A DNA stretch of 64,000 bases from Candidatus Latescibacterota bacterium (GCA_021295655.1 JAGWBX010000009.1:23322-87321); one strand, 5' to 3'. Positions 27,305 through 35,587 are shown, counted from the stretch's first letter. Numbers and translations are program-made. The notes: generated from the letters alone by a model not told the origin.

Positions 27305-28687
27305 TCAGCGTCCCGGTCGGAGGGCGACGAACCGCGTGTTGCCGTCGTCCCTTTTAAGGATCAGGAACAGACCGGGCCTTACCGCCCTCTTGATTTCTTC
27401 AATCATCTTGTGATAGTCCCGGACGTTTGAGATGGCAACGCCGTCGATTTCAAGGATCGCATCGCCGCGTTCGATTTGTTTTTTTTCCGCCGGACTTCCG
27501 GGCGCGACGTAATGTACCACGACTCCGGGTCCGGACCTGGACACCTGCAGGCGGCCGCTTTCCCAATCTGAGCGATTCTTGACCTCAAGCCCGGGCCAAG
27601 TCGAACGGTTCGAACGCAATCCGTCAGGAGGCCGGGGCTGCTTCTGCCTCCGGCCGAGTGTACAGGAGATCCTGAGCGGTTTCCCGTCCCGAAGGACGAT
27701 AAGCCCAATGGACTCCCCCGGACGGTACTCTGTAATCCGGTTCAGAAAATCCTGGGCATTAAAGATGGGGCCGGCGTCGAGCGTCCTGATGATGTCGCCC
27801 CGCTTGAGGCCGCCCCGCCCCGCCGGGCTGTCCGCCTGGACTTCCCCGATGAGTATGCCCGACGTCGATTTCAGATCCAGCGCGTCCGCGAGATCGGGCG
27901 TAAGGTCCTGGGGGTGGATACCCAGGTAGCCGCGGACAACCTCCCCGTGTTGACGGAGCTGGGCCGCAACCCTGCCGGCAACGTCGATCGGAATGGCGAA
28001 CCCGATGCCGGATCCAGCGGGATTGTACGCGGTATTCACGCCCACAACCCGCCCGGCGCTATTGACCAGGGGTCCGCCGCTGTTTCCGGGATTGATGGAC
28101 GCGTCCGTCTGCAGGAAATCCTGAAAGGGCGGCGCCGGAATATCGCCCTGAATTCGCTCCAGATGCCTTCCCTTGCCGCTGATCACGCCAACGCTGACGG
28201 TATGATGAAAGCCAAAGGGGCTGCCGACGGCCATCACCCAGTCACCGACCCGTACGGAATCTGAAGTGCCCAGGCGCGCGATGCGCGAGCGATTGATCGG
28301 AACTTTTGAAAGAAGGCGTAAAAGCGCCAGGTCGGTGTCGGGATCCTGTCCGACGATTTCCGCGGCATATTCCGTGCCGTCGGAAAATCCGACCTGAATA
28401 CCGATTGCGCCGTTTATAACGTGGTTGCTGGTCAGGATATGTCCGGTCGCGTCCAGGACAAAGCCTGATCCGTAACGCAGCGCTGACGGCCCCTTGCGCA
28501 ATCCCGATCGGGAGATCTCCCTGCCGTAGGGACTGTTGGCGGATATGCTGACAACCGCGGGCCTGACCAGCCTGACAACGTTGGCAAATGACCGTACGGG
28601 ACTGTCGGCCCATGCCGTCTGGAGCCGCAACAGGAAGAGCACCGCAAGGAAGACAGCCTGGCAAACCCGCCGGAGTTGGGGTGTCAT
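27305..28687 (-). CDS. HtrA/DegP-type periplasmic serine protease with two PDZ-like regions
   Basis: A 460-residue exported protease. The signal peptide spans ~1-27 (AVFLAVLFLLRLQTAWA). The trypsin-like domain has an intact triad: His89 (TSNHVI), Asp119 (DTDLALL) and Ser203 (GNSGGPLV). A first PDZ (GYLGIHPQDL, SPAGRGGLKRGDIIR) and a second PDZ (GSPAEKKQIERGDAILEIDG) follow. It degrades or chaperones misfolded envelope proteins. The gene starts only 19 bases after the coiled-coil gene, which itself is coupled to a BMC shell gene, so it appears to be the distal cistron of that unit. This is odd for a periplasmic protease. Confidence 0.92.
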   Translation of the reverse strand: MTPQLRRVCQAVFLAVLFLLRLQTAWADSPVRSFANVVRLVRPAVVSISANSPYGREISRSGLRKGPSALRYGSGFVLDATGHILTSNHVINGAIGIQVGFSDGTEYAAEIVGQDPDTDLALLRLLSKVPINRSRIARLGTSDSVRVGDWVMAVGSPFGFHHTVSVGVISGKGRHLERIQGDIPAPPFQDFLQTDASINPGNSGGPLVNSAGRVVGVNTAYNPAGSGIGFAIPIDVAGRVAAQLRQHGEVVRGYLGIHPQDLTPDLADALDLKSTSGILIGEVQADSPAGRGGLKRGDIIRTLDAGPIFNAQDFLNRITEYRPGESIGLIVLRDGKPLRISCTLGRRQKQPRPPDGLRSNRSTWPGLEVKNRSDWESGRLQVSRSGPGVVVHYVAPGSPAEKKQIERGDAILEIDGVAISNVRDYHKMIEEIKRAVRPGLFLILKRDDGNTRFVALRPGR

Positions 28688-28706
28688 GTCGATAGGACCG
28701 ACAGGA

Positions 28707-29069
28707 CTATATCTCCGCCTCTGCGGTCTTCTCCTCGTCCTGGTTGTTGCCGGCTTTCAGATTGTTCAGATGGGCTTCCCGCTCCTGCAGGAGATTTTCC
28801 AGTTCGCTGATTCTCCGCACCAGATTCTGTACGTCGTCCGCCCGGGCAACGTCAACGTCGCCGCCCTCGGACAGGTGCGCGTAGGCCGCGCCGCCCAACT
28901 CGGCGAATGCTTCGTGTATGGCATGGCGGGTCCCGGCGATATCGAGCCTGGCGCGACCGATTTTCCCCAGATGCTCGGCTTTGTGGGCCGCCGTTGCGGC
29001 ACTGTCGATAATCCCTCTCTTAATCCGTGCCCAAAGCGTGTCTGCATCCATCCGGGACTCCTTCGACAT
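28707..29069 (-). CDS. Small helical, coiled-coil hypothetical protein coupled to the BMC-H gene
   Basis: A 120-residue, cytosolic, almost entirely helical protein. Residues ~12-60 are amphipathic (IKRGIIDSAATAAHKAEHLG), and residues 80-110 form a heptad-rich coiled coil (VQNLVRRISELENLLQERE) before an acidic tail. The motif AFAELGGAAYAHL is shared with small helical proteins of unknown function in other FCB bacteria, as far as I recall. Its ATG overlaps the stop of the upstream BMC-H gene (TAATG), so expression is likely coupled to it. Function unknown. Confidence 0.72.
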   Translation of the reverse strand: MSKESRMDADTLWARIKRGIIDSAATAAHKAEHLGKIGRARLDIAGTRHAIHEAFAELGGAAYAHLSEGGDVDVARADDVQNLVRRISELENLLQEREAHLNNLKAGNNQDEEKTAEAEI

Positions 29070-29518
29070 TACGTGTCGACGTTGTGATTCGCGCTGAGGA
29101 GCGCCTGGATTAACTGTTGGCGGGTGGCGCGGGAGATCTCGCGCCCCGATATGGAAAGATCGGGTGTCTGTCTGGCCAGCCTGCGGAGCTGTACAACGGA
29201 GAGGCCGCTGATGTCCGGATTATCCGGAGGCGCGGGCTGGTCCCCGTTCAGTTCGAACACGTCGACCAGATCGTCGTGCGGATTCGGAATCACGTGCCGC
29301 GATACCAGTTGCCCGACCCGTTCCGCGGCCTCGGCGGCCGCCTGGACAGCGGCCTGTACGGCCCCCACGTCGCCCAGAATACGAATTGACACCAGGCCGC
29401 CGTCTATCTTTTCGACAGCCGCGAGTTCGACGGCTGCGGCTTTCACGGCTGCGTCAGCCGCTTCGACGACACCCGTGAATCCGCGGGTTTCGATAAGTCC
29501 TAACGCGTTTTTGGCCAT
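29069..29518 (-). CDS. BMC-H shell protein with C-terminal Rho_N/SAP-like extension
   Basis: A 149-residue protein. Residues 1-90 are a BMC domain (MAKNALGLIETRGFTGVVEA, LVSRHVIPNPH), which forms hexameric shell tiles of bacterial microcompartments. A Pro/Asp linker leads to residues ~104-141, where LSVVQLRRLARQ, a turn, then ATRQQLIQALL match the helix-turn-helix layout of Rho_N/SAP modules that often bind nucleic acid. The start is at 29518, where MAKNALGLIETRG aligns with other BMC proteins; 58 extra open codons upstream include a hairpin and are not coding. It lies apart from the main BMC genes, behind a propeller gene. Confidence 0.88.
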   Translation of the reverse strand: MAKNALGLIETRGFTGVVEAADAAVKAAAVELAAVEKIDGGLVSIRILGDVGAVQAAVQAAAEAAERVGQLVSRHVIPNPHDDLVDVFELNGDQPAPPDNPDISGLSVVQLRRLARQTPDLSISGREISRATRQQLIQALLSANHNVDT

Positions 29519-29549
29519 TTTCGGGACCCGGAGCAGGAAATGTGAAAAC

Positions 29550-29601
29550 ACGACAGCGGCCACTCCGGGCGCACGGAAGCGCCCGGGATGGCCGCTGTCG
29601 T
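29550..29601 (-). terminator. Long hairpin upstream of the second BMC-H gene (terminator or leader attenuator)
   Basis: Outer arms ACGACAGCGGCCA (29550-29562) and TGGCCGCTGTCGT (29589-29601) pair perfectly. Inner arms CCGGGCGC and GCGCCCGG extend the stem, with one mismatch and one wobble between them, around a 6-base loop. Reading the - strand, the stem is followed by GTTTTC. It lies between the propeller gene (ends 29778) and the BMC-H start (29518), so it either terminates the former or partly attenuates transcription into the BMC-H/coiled-coil/HtrA genes. Confidence 0.75.
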
Positions 29602-29777
29602 TCAACTTAGCAGATGAAATAGGGGAAAGATCATCAGGACCATTCGGTATCGTAACATACAAGCGCTGATTTACGTTATATGTTAAATTCAAAGATAAGG
29701 AAAATGTCGGTTTGTGTCACGTTTTTTTTCGTTCACAACGAAAAAGAGTCGACACTTAGTAAATGGAAAACAATACG

Positions 29778-31202
29778 TTATCGAAAAAAGTCCTGCGACC
29801 AATCGTAGCGGCTCACACCATTTTCCGTGCCAAACCAGACGTAGTCGTCCTGCAGCAGCACGGCCTGCGCACGCTCGTCGATCAGGCCGCTGGATTGCGT
29901 GTAGCGCTTCCAGAGTTTCGTGGAAATATCGAAGCGGAACGCGCCAAGGTCGGAGGCGAGCCAGACGTGGCTGGTATCGGCAGCAATCGAAACGTGACGG
30001 TCGCCGTGTATCTCGGCCAGCGCGAATCGTTGCCATGCCGAGTCGGGTGCGGCCAGATGAATGAGCGCAGCGGGCGATTCAATGGTTGCCCACACGTGGT
30101 TCCCGCAGGTGGCCAGCCCGTTGATGGGCCCCGACGTGAGTCCGTCCGGGCTCCGGACGGGCGTCCAGTTCACGTCGTCGACGGGACAGCGAAACAGACC
30201 CAGACGCGTGCCGGCCCAGATGTAGCCGGCGCCGGCGGCCATGGCCTGAATACCGAATCTCTCGCTGTCGCCGACCCAGCGAATGGTGTCGGCCCGTGTA
30301 TCGAACACGGCCAGTCCGGCCTGAGTGCCGATCCAGACCCGGGTACCCGCTCTGGCCAGGGCGGTGACACCCCGTCGGTTGGGCATTCGATAGGTTAACC
30401 ATTGACCGGAGTGACGGACGTATCGGACAAGGCCGTTCCAGGCGCCGAACCAGACCGTGGCGCTGTCCGGAAGAATGGCGGTAATACGGGCCTCGTCCAG
30501 ACCCATAATGTGCTCCGGTTCGAAATATTCCCATTGTTGGCTTGTGAGATGGTACCGCGTTATCCCCTGTTCTCTTGCGCCGTAGACGCCTCTGCCCCCG
30601 AACCAGATGCTGTCTCCGTCCCTCGCCATGGCGGTGACGTTCTCGTCCAGAGGCCCGAAAGCGTGGAATTCAAGCTGCCGGTCCGTCATGTTCGCCTTGC
30701 CGATGCCCAGTCCGCCGGTGCCGATCCACAGCGTGTGCCAGGTGTCCATCAGCGTTGCCGTGATGGGATAGCTCCTTCGCGGACCGCGGATCCATCCGCC
30801 TTCGAGGAAGTAGCCAAAAGGCAGATAGACCGGCGGAATCGGCGCGGGCGGGCGGCGTGGCGGCGGATCGTCGCCGAAATAGGATACGGATTCGAGCCGC
30901 GTGAGCCAGCGGGCCGCGCCCGACGGCGTGTCTATCCAGAGTTCTCCGGTACCGGCGTCGTACGCGAGGTCGCGAATGCGATTGTCGGGCAGGCCGTCCA
31001 GGACGGTCAGCGGCCTGTGCCATCGTTCGCCGTAGACGTCGTATCGCCGGATGCCCCCTTCGGTACCCACGTAGATGTACTGGCTGCCTTCGGCCAGGGC
31101 CGTAACCGAGTTCATGTTGGGAAAGGCAGTCCAGAGTTCCCGATCGAATGCGGGCAGCGGTTCTGCAAACAGGAGAAACAGCGCGCTGAATAGCGATATC
31201 AT
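29778..31202 (-). CDS. Secreted two-component-regulator-type beta-propeller protein
   Basis: A 474-residue protein. A hydrophobic N-terminus (MISLFSALFLLFAEPLPAFD) serves as signal peptide. The rest consists of propeller blades with the recurring pattern IYVGTEGGIRRYD, LWIGTGGLGIG, IWFGGRGVYG, VWFGAWNGLVRY, VWIGTQAGLAVFD, IWAGTRLGLFR and VWFGTENGVSRYD, that is (V/I)WxGTxxG(L/V)xxxD. This is the Reg_prop repeat normally found in sensor domains of hybrid kinases, but no membrane helix or kinase follows. Start at 31202 is chosen because upstream codons fall in the MITE-like repeat. Possibly a periplasmic glycan-binding protein; function unknown. Confidence 0.78.
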   Translation of the reverse strand: MISLFSALFLLFAEPLPAFDRELWTAFPNMNSVTALAEGSQYIYVGTEGGIRRYDVYGERWHRPLTVLDGLPDNRIRDLAYDAGTGELWIDTPSGAARWLTRLESVSYFGDDPPPRRPPAPIPPVYLPFGYFLEGGWIRGPRRSYPITATLMDTWHTLWIGTGGLGIGKANMTDRQLEFHAFGPLDENVTAMARDGDSIWFGGRGVYGAREQGITRYHLTSQQWEYFEPEHIMGLDEARITAILPDSATVWFGAWNGLVRYVRHSGQWLTYRMPNRRGVTALARAGTRVWIGTQAGLAVFDTRADTIRWVGDSERFGIQAMAAGAGYIWAGTRLGLFRCPVDDVNWTPVRSPDGLTSGPINGLATCGNHVWATIESPAALIHLAAPDSAWQRFALAEIHGDRHVSIAADTSHVWLASDLGAFRFDISTKLWKRYTQSSGLIDERAQAVLLQDDYVWFGTENGVSRYDWSQDFFR

Positions 31203-31239
31203 GGGTTCCAGGGTCCGTGCGTTACGACAGACGCCCTGG

Positions 31240-31368
31240 CGGTCCGTTGAATAATTCGCTTTGCAGGCGAGAAAGCGCAACGCGGATTTTCAACCGCAAG
31301 GGCCGGCCGCCTGTCTGCGTGCACCGCACAGGCAGGCAGCCCGGACCGACTTCCTTAACGGGCTGACA
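31240..31368 (+). mobile_element. MITE-like inverted-terminal-repeat element, copy 2
   Basis: Left part GGTCCGTTGAATAATTCGCT followed by TTGCAGGCGAG, central hairpin CCTGTCTGCGTGC/GCACAGGCAGG, and right part CGACTTCCTTAACGGGCTG match copy 1 over nearly their whole length, with more decay at both ends. The right end runs into the acetate kinase gene and provides its stop codon (TTA at 31355-31357 on +) and its last Ser-Ala-Arg codons. It lies between ackA and the propeller gene inside the BMC gene series. Confidence 0.8.
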
Positions 31369-32542
31369 GGAGGGCCGCGGTCTCCCGGGCCACGATGATT
31401 TCTTCGTTGGTGGTCACAACCGCGATACGTCCGGCGCTACCGGAAGCGGAGATCAGCCGTTCCGCAGGCCCCGAGCGGTTCTTTTCCGGGTCCAGTTCAA
31501 TTCCCAGAAACCCCAGACCGCGGCAGATACGCCGCCGAACGTGAACGCCGCGTTCGCCAATGCCCCCCGCAAAGGCCAGCGCATCGACCCCGCCAAGCGC
31601 GGCAGCCATCGCGCCGATGGCTGTCTTTGCGCCGTAGCAGAACGTCTCAATGGCCAGCCTTGCCCTTCGGTTGCCGGCATCGGCGGCCGTTTCGAGGTCG
31701 CGGACGTCGCCGCTGAGGCCCGAGATGCCGGCCAGGCCGCTCTTCGTGGTGAGAATGCGTCGGACGTCGTCCGTAGAGAGGTTTTCGCGATCCATTATAA
31801 ACGGAATGATGAAGGGGTCGATGGCGCCGTTCCGGCTGCCATGGATAATACCGTCCTGGGCGGAAAATCCCATCGTGGTGTCGATTGACCGTCCGTCCTT
31901 GATGGCGCACAGAGACGCGCTGCCGCCCAGGTGGCAGGAAATCAGGTTCAACCCTTCGGCCGGCCGGTCGAGGAGCCGCGGCACCCTTTCCGAGACGTAA
32001 CGGTGGGAGGCGCCGTGGAAACCGTATTTGCGCACGCCGTAGGTCTCGTACCAGGCAAAGGGAACGCTGTAGGTGTACGCGTAGTCCGGGATGGTGGTGT
32101 GGAAGGCCGGTTCGAACAGTCCGACGAGCGGAAGATCGGGGTAAAGCGCGCGAAAGATCCGGATAGCCTGTATGTACGGCGGGTTGTGGGCAGGTGCGAG
32201 ATCGTTGTAGTCGGCCATGCGCTCGAGAATCCCGTCGTCCAGCAGGTACGTCCCGGGTTCTCCGCGCAGGTGGACGGTCTTGAACCCGACGGCATCCGGG
32301 TCTGAGGCCCCCCGGCTCCCTTCTGCGATCCCGAGAGCTTCCATTACGTTCCGGATCGCAGAAGGGTAATCGGGAAGCGCGCAGGTGGTTCGGGTTTCGG
32401 ACTGACCGATGCGATGTTGCACGGGGCATCGCGCGTCACCGATACGCTCGAGGCGCCCCTCAGCGAGTACCGTCTCGTCCGTCATATCAAAGAGTTTGTA
32501 CTTGAAGGACGTACTGCCGACGTTGGCAACGAGGATTTTCAT
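31355..32542 (-). CDS. ackA: Acetate/propionate kinase of the microcompartment operon
   Basis: A 395-residue ASKHA-fold kinase converting acyl phosphate plus ADP to carboxylate plus ATP, the last step of the BMC pathway. Recognisable motifs are NVGSTSFKYK (residues 7-16), LAPAHNPP, YGFHGASHRY, DTTMGFSAQDG, HGSRNGAIDP (catalytic Arg kept), FAGGIGERG and TTNEEIIVARET (metal-ligand Glu). Two active-site positions differ from the Methanosarcina enzyme: the substrate-binding Arg of HRVVHGGE is Lys88 (GFKTVHLRGE), and the FDTAFH Asp is Glu144 (FEPAFH). Both are conservative. The C-terminal codons and stop lie in a MITE-like repeat. Start is 25 bases after the aldolase gene. Confidence 0.9.
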   Translation of the reverse strand: MKILVANVGSTSFKYKLFDMTDETVLAEGRLERIGDARCPVQHRIGQSETRTTCALPDYPSAIRNVMEALGIAEGSRGASDPDAVGFKTVHLRGEPGTYLLDDGILERMADYNDLAPAHNPPYIQAIRIFRALYPDLPLVGLFEPAFHTTIPDYAYTYSVPFAWYETYGVRKYGFHGASHRYVSERVPRLLDRPAEGLNLISCHLGGSASLCAIKDGRSIDTTMGFSAQDGIIHGSRNGAIDPFIIPFIMDRENLSTDDVRRILTTKSGLAGISGLSGDVRDLETAADAGNRRARLAIETFCYGAKTAIGAMAAALGGVDALAFAGGIGERGVHVRRRICRGLGFLGIELDPEKNRSGPAERLISASGSAGRIAVVTTNEEIIVARETAALLSAR

Positions 32543-32567
32543 AGGCGACGGCGCGACGCATTGGGAA

Positions 32568-33395
32568 TTAATGCGGCTTCTCAGTACGGAGTTCCTGCAT
32601 CACCTGGCGGGTGATTTCGGTGATGAGGTCGTCTTCCGGCGGCGGAGGAGCGTCGGAAGGGTTCGAGACGCTGCGTGTACGACGGGTAGGGATTTGTGAT
32701 CCTGACGTGTCGGTCCCGGATGGCGCCTTGTCGACAACGCACGCGGGATCCGGGCCCCGGATGCCCAGGCGTTTGCGGATCCGGAGGAGTTTGTCAACCT
32801 GTTCCTGGTTCAGGACGTTGGCGCCGCCCAACTGGCGCGCAATAAAGAGGATTCGCGCGAAATGTTCCAGGGTTTCCATTTTGAAATAGGCGTTCATCAC
32901 GTCGGAACCCACGGTGGTCGCGCCATGATTCTCGAGCAGATAGGCATCGTAGTCCTTGACGAACCGTCGAATGGGTTCGGAAATCTCCGGCCCCCCGGGC
33001 GTGCCGTACTTCGCCGTGGGAATCGAGCCGAGCGTGATCACGACTTCGGGCAGTACGCAGTCGGTAAGCGGCATTCCTGCAACTGAAAATCCCGTCGCCG
33101 TGGGCGGATGCGCGTGGACGACCGCCTTGATGTCGGGCCGTTCCCTGTAGAGAAACAGATGCATGCCGATTTCGGAGGAAGGGCTCCGAAGGCCGCCGAT
33201 CTTCCGGCCTTCCATATCGCAGACGCACAGATCCTCTACGGAGAGGTTCCCCTTGCACAGTCCGCCGGGCGTTACAATCAGGCGGCCTTCGTCGAAGCGG
33301 GCCGAGATGTTACCGTCGCTCGAGACGATGTATCCTCTGTCGTAGAGCCTGCGTCCTGCTTCCAATATATCCAGTTTTGCCTGATGGAGCGTCAT
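32568..33395 (-). CDS. Class II aldolase (fuculose/rhamnulose-1-phosphate aldolase-like) with C-terminal encapsulation peptide
   Basis: A 275-residue enzyme. The zinc aldolase core carries SSDGNISAR, Glu75 in SSEIGMHL, His94/His96 in VVHAHPPT and His157 in ENHGATTVG. This type splits L-fuculose-1-P or L-rhamnulose-1-P into dihydroxyacetone phosphate and L-lactaldehyde. After residue ~215 a Pro/Ser/Arg-rich linker leads to a short amphipathic helix at 254-270 (EDDLITEITRQVMQEL), the expected form of a peptide that targets cargo into the shell. This is the signature enzyme of PVM-class microcompartments. Start at 33395 aligns with family members; the longer frame to 33452 is rejected. Confidence 0.9.
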   Translation of the reverse strand: MTLHQAKLDILEAGRRLYDRGYIVSSDGNISARFDEGRLIVTPGGLCKGNLSVEDLCVCDMEGRKIGGLRSPSSEIGMHLFLYRERPDIKAVVHAHPPTATGFSVAGMPLTDCVLPEVVITLGSIPTAKYGTPGGPEISEPIRRFVKDYDAYLLENHGATTVGSDVMNAYFKMETLEHFARILFIARQLGGANVLNQEQVDKLLRIRKRLGIRGPDPACVVDKAPSGTDTSGSQIPTRRTRSVSNPSDAPPPPEDDLITEITRQVMQELRTEKPH

Positions 33396-33452
33396 GTCAA
33401 AGTGACCTGATGGTGAATAGTACTGTCCAGGTCGTCGATGTCCGCGGTTCAA

Positions 33453-33731
33453 TTACGTCTGCGGCTCACAGTCGACCTGGTCCACAATCCCGACGATCAC
33501 GGAGCGGATGGGCGGTCGGTCCACCCCCAGGACCTGTGCGGCCGCAACGCCCTGGCGAAGCACGAGTACGGTTTCGCCCGCGCCCGCGCCGGCCGTGTCG
33601 ACGGCAAGCAGGGCGTCATCCACGTCGGACCCGTCGGGCCGGACGGGTTGTACCACCATGAGTTTCGCGGCGTCGTAGGCCGGATGCTTCAGCGTGGAAA
33701 CAACGCTTCCGATGACTCGGGCGAGAATCAT
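33453..33731 (-). CDS. BMC-P pentameric shell vertex protein (EutN/CcmL family), third copy
   Basis: A 92-residue EutN/CcmL-family protein: MILARVIGSVVSTLKHP, then LMVVQPVRPDG, LLAVDTAGAGAGETVLVL and VIVGIVDQVD. The family forms pentamers that cap the vertices of microcompartments. Start is placed at 33731 where the family start MILARV aligns; 13 extra codons upstream are open. It lies between another BMC-P gene and the aldolase gene, 57 bases from the latter. Three BMC-P paralogues in one operon is the usual number in PVM-type loci. Confidence 0.92.
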   Translation of the reverse strand: MILARVIGSVVSTLKHPAYDAAKLMVVQPVRPDGSDVDDALLAVDTAGAGAGETVLVLRQGVAAAQVLGVDRPPIRSVIVGIVDQVDCEPQT

Positions 33732-33777
33732 GGGACCCGGTGACTTGAGGTAAACGGGAGCACTTCGCACGGTTCAG

Positions 33778-34053
33778 TCATGATTCGTTCCGGACGTCGA
33801 TCCGGTCGGCGATGCCCACGATGGCCGCGTCTACGGGCCCGTATTTCCCGGGCAGGGCATTGGGCGCTTCCCTCGCGCTGACCCAGTAGACAGTCTCGCC
33901 CTGACCTGCGCTGACCACGTCGACGGCCACCAGCGGATCGCCGATCTCGTTCCGGCGGCGGTCCAGGGGCCGGACAACGAGCAGCCGGATGCCGTTGAGC
34001 GATGGATCTTTCCTTGTGGCGACGATTCTGCCTGTGACGCGGCCGAGTTGCAT
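33778..34053 (-). CDS. BMC-P pentameric shell vertex protein (EutN/CcmL family), second copy
   Basis: A 91-residue EutN/CcmL protein: MQLGRVTGRIVATRKDPSLN, LLVVRPLD, PLVAVDVVSAGQGETVYWV and AAIVGIADRIDV. The loop before the last strand (REAPNALPGKYGPVDAA) differs from the other two copies, which may give a distinct pore or partner. Lies 48 bases after the aldehyde dehydrogenase stop and 46 bases before the third BMC-P start. Confidence 0.93.
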   Translation of the reverse strand: MQLGRVTGRIVATRKDPSLNGIRLLVVRPLDRRRNEIGDPLVAVDVVSAGQGETVYWVSAREAPNALPGKYGPVDAAIVGIADRIDVRNES

Positions 34054-34101
34054 GGTTACCTGGCGCTGAGAGTGGAACGTAACGAGGGTACCCGCCTGAA
34101 T

Positions 34102-35538
34102 TCAGACGATCCTGAAATAGTCGACCAGCGTGCAGCGCCGCTGGCGGGTAAACGTACTGGCGGACGTGCAGCCTTCGCCGGTGGGCGTTGCGATGGAAAA
34201 CGAGGTGTATCCCTCGCCGCCGGCCCCCACGCCGGCAGTGGACGGGCCGTTCTTGATAAAGAGACTGCATCGGCAGGCCCGGGCCATGTTGGTCATGTTT
34301 TCAACGTTCCTGGAGTGCATGACGGCCGTGTGGCGATACCCATGTTCGGCCTCAACGGCCCATTCGATGCCGGTGTTGACATCGGGCACACGGATAATAG
34401 GAATGAACGGCATCATCTGCTCGTTCTGCGTGAAGGGATGCGCGGCTTCAACTTCGCCGATCAGCAGCTCCGTTTCGGGAGGCACGTTCAGGCCAATGCT
34501 CTCCGCCAGAACATGCGGGTTTCGGCCCACGAATTCCCGGTTGACGGTTTGTTCGCCCCCTTCGTCCGCAGTGAACGCGTGCCCGGTCAGGCTTGCGATC
34601 TGGCCGCGGTCCAGTTCCACGCATCCCCTGGCCAGCAGAGAACGCTTGAGTTCGCCGGCGACAGACTCGACGACGAAGATTTCCTTTTCGCCTATACAGA
34701 GGATATTATTGTCAAATGCGCCGCCTTCCACGATCCCCTCCGCCGCGGTGTCGAGGTCGGCGGTTTCGTCGACCACCACCGGGGGATTCCCCGGACCCGC
34801 GGCAATGACCCGTTTCGGCGCGCGCATCGCGGCCTTGACAACGCCGCCCCCGCCCGTGACCAGGACGAGGTCGATTTTCGGATGTACGAAAAGATCCTGG
34901 GCGGTCTGAATACTGGGTTCGTGCACAGCGGTCAACAGGTTTGGAGGTCCGCCGGCGTTGACAATCGCGCGGTTGAGGATCTGAATGCCCAGTTGCGAGA
35001 CGTTTTTTGCGGCCGGGTGCGGCGCAAATACGGCACTGTTTCCCGCGGCGATAAGGCTGATGGCGTTGTTCACGGTTGTGGGAACCGGATGTGTGGAGGG
35101 TGTGACGGCGGCAACGACGCCGAAGGGCGCCAGTTCCACGACAGTCAGCCCCCGGTCTCCGGTCCAGGCAACCGGTTCCAGATCCTCGACGCCCGGGGTG
35201 AGACGGGCAACCACGTCGAATTTCCGGATCTTGTGGGCAATTCTGCCCATGCCGGTCTCGTCGATGGTCATCTGCGCGAGGCCCTTGGCATGGTCCAGCG
35301 CCGCCTTTCGAATGGCCTCGATGATTTCGCGCCTGGTTTCGAGCGACAGGGCTTCCAGTTCGCGCTGGGCCAGGCCGGCCGCTTCGATTGCGCTGTCGAG
35401 ACGTTCGAAGATGCCATCGTCTCCGTTGCCGCCCGTACGGATTGGGGACGAGACGACCGCGGGGGCCTGTGTTTCCGGCGCGAGCGTGCGGACGACCTCT
35501 TCAACGACCGATCTGATTTGCGCTTCGCTTAAGTTCAT
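34102..35538 (-). CDS. CoA-acylating aldehyde dehydrogenase (PduP/EutE-like) with N-terminal encapsulation peptide
   Basis: A 478-residue aldehyde dehydrogenase fold. The catalytic cysteine is Cys281 in FDNNILCIGEKE, and NAD-binding segments PSTHPVPTTVNNAIS and VTGGGGVVKAA are present, as in PduP/EutE. It would convert lactaldehyde or propionaldehyde, NAD and CoA to the acyl-CoA inside the compartment. Residues 1-20 (MNLSEAQIRSVVEEVVRTLA) form an amphipathic helix followed by a Pro/Gly linker, the standard encapsulation signal. Part of the BMC operon between two BMC-P genes. Confidence 0.94.
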   Translation of the reverse strand: MNLSEAQIRSVVEEVVRTLAPETQAPAVVSSPIRTGGNGDDGIFERLDSAIEAAGLAQRELEALSLETRREIIEAIRKAALDHAKGLAQMTIDETGMGRIAHKIRKFDVVARLTPGVEDLEPVAWTGDRGLTVVELAPFGVVAAVTPSTHPVPTTVNNAISLIAAGNSAVFAPHPAAKNVSQLGIQILNRAIVNAGGPPNLLTAVHEPSIQTAQDLFVHPKIDLVLVTGGGGVVKAAMRAPKRVIAAGPGNPPVVVDETADLDTAAEGIVEGGAFDNNILCIGEKEIFVVESVAGELKRSLLARGCVELDRGQIASLTGHAFTADEGGEQTVNREFVGRNPHVLAESIGLNVPPETELLIGEVEAAHPFTQNEQMMPFIPIIRVPDVNTGIEWAVEAEHGYRHTAVMHSRNVENMTNMARACRCSLFIKNGPSTAGVGAGGEGYTSFSIATPTGEGCTSASTFTRQRRCTLVDYFRIV

Positions 35539-35554
35539 CGTTCAGAGAGATAAT

Positions 35555-35587
35555 GACATACCGGATGCGGTACGAAATCGGTATGTC
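35555..35587 (-). other. Leader hairpin before the aldehyde dehydrogenase gene
   Basis: A perfect 9-bp inverted repeat (GACATACCG / CGGTATGTC) with a 15-base loop lies in the 87-base gap between a BMC-P gene and the aldehyde dehydrogenase start. No T-run follows, so an mRNA-processing or stabilising role that sets relative enzyme and shell levels is more likely than termination. This is inference. Confidence 0.5.

Noticed and set aside
27600..27625. GGTTCGAAC motif resembling a tRNA T-loop
   Set aside because: It is within the HtrA coding sequence and no acceptor or anticodon stem surrounds it.
31203..31280. N-terminal extension of the secreted propeller protein
   Set aside because: Lies partly in MITE-like copy 2, and would bury the signal peptide that begins at 31202.
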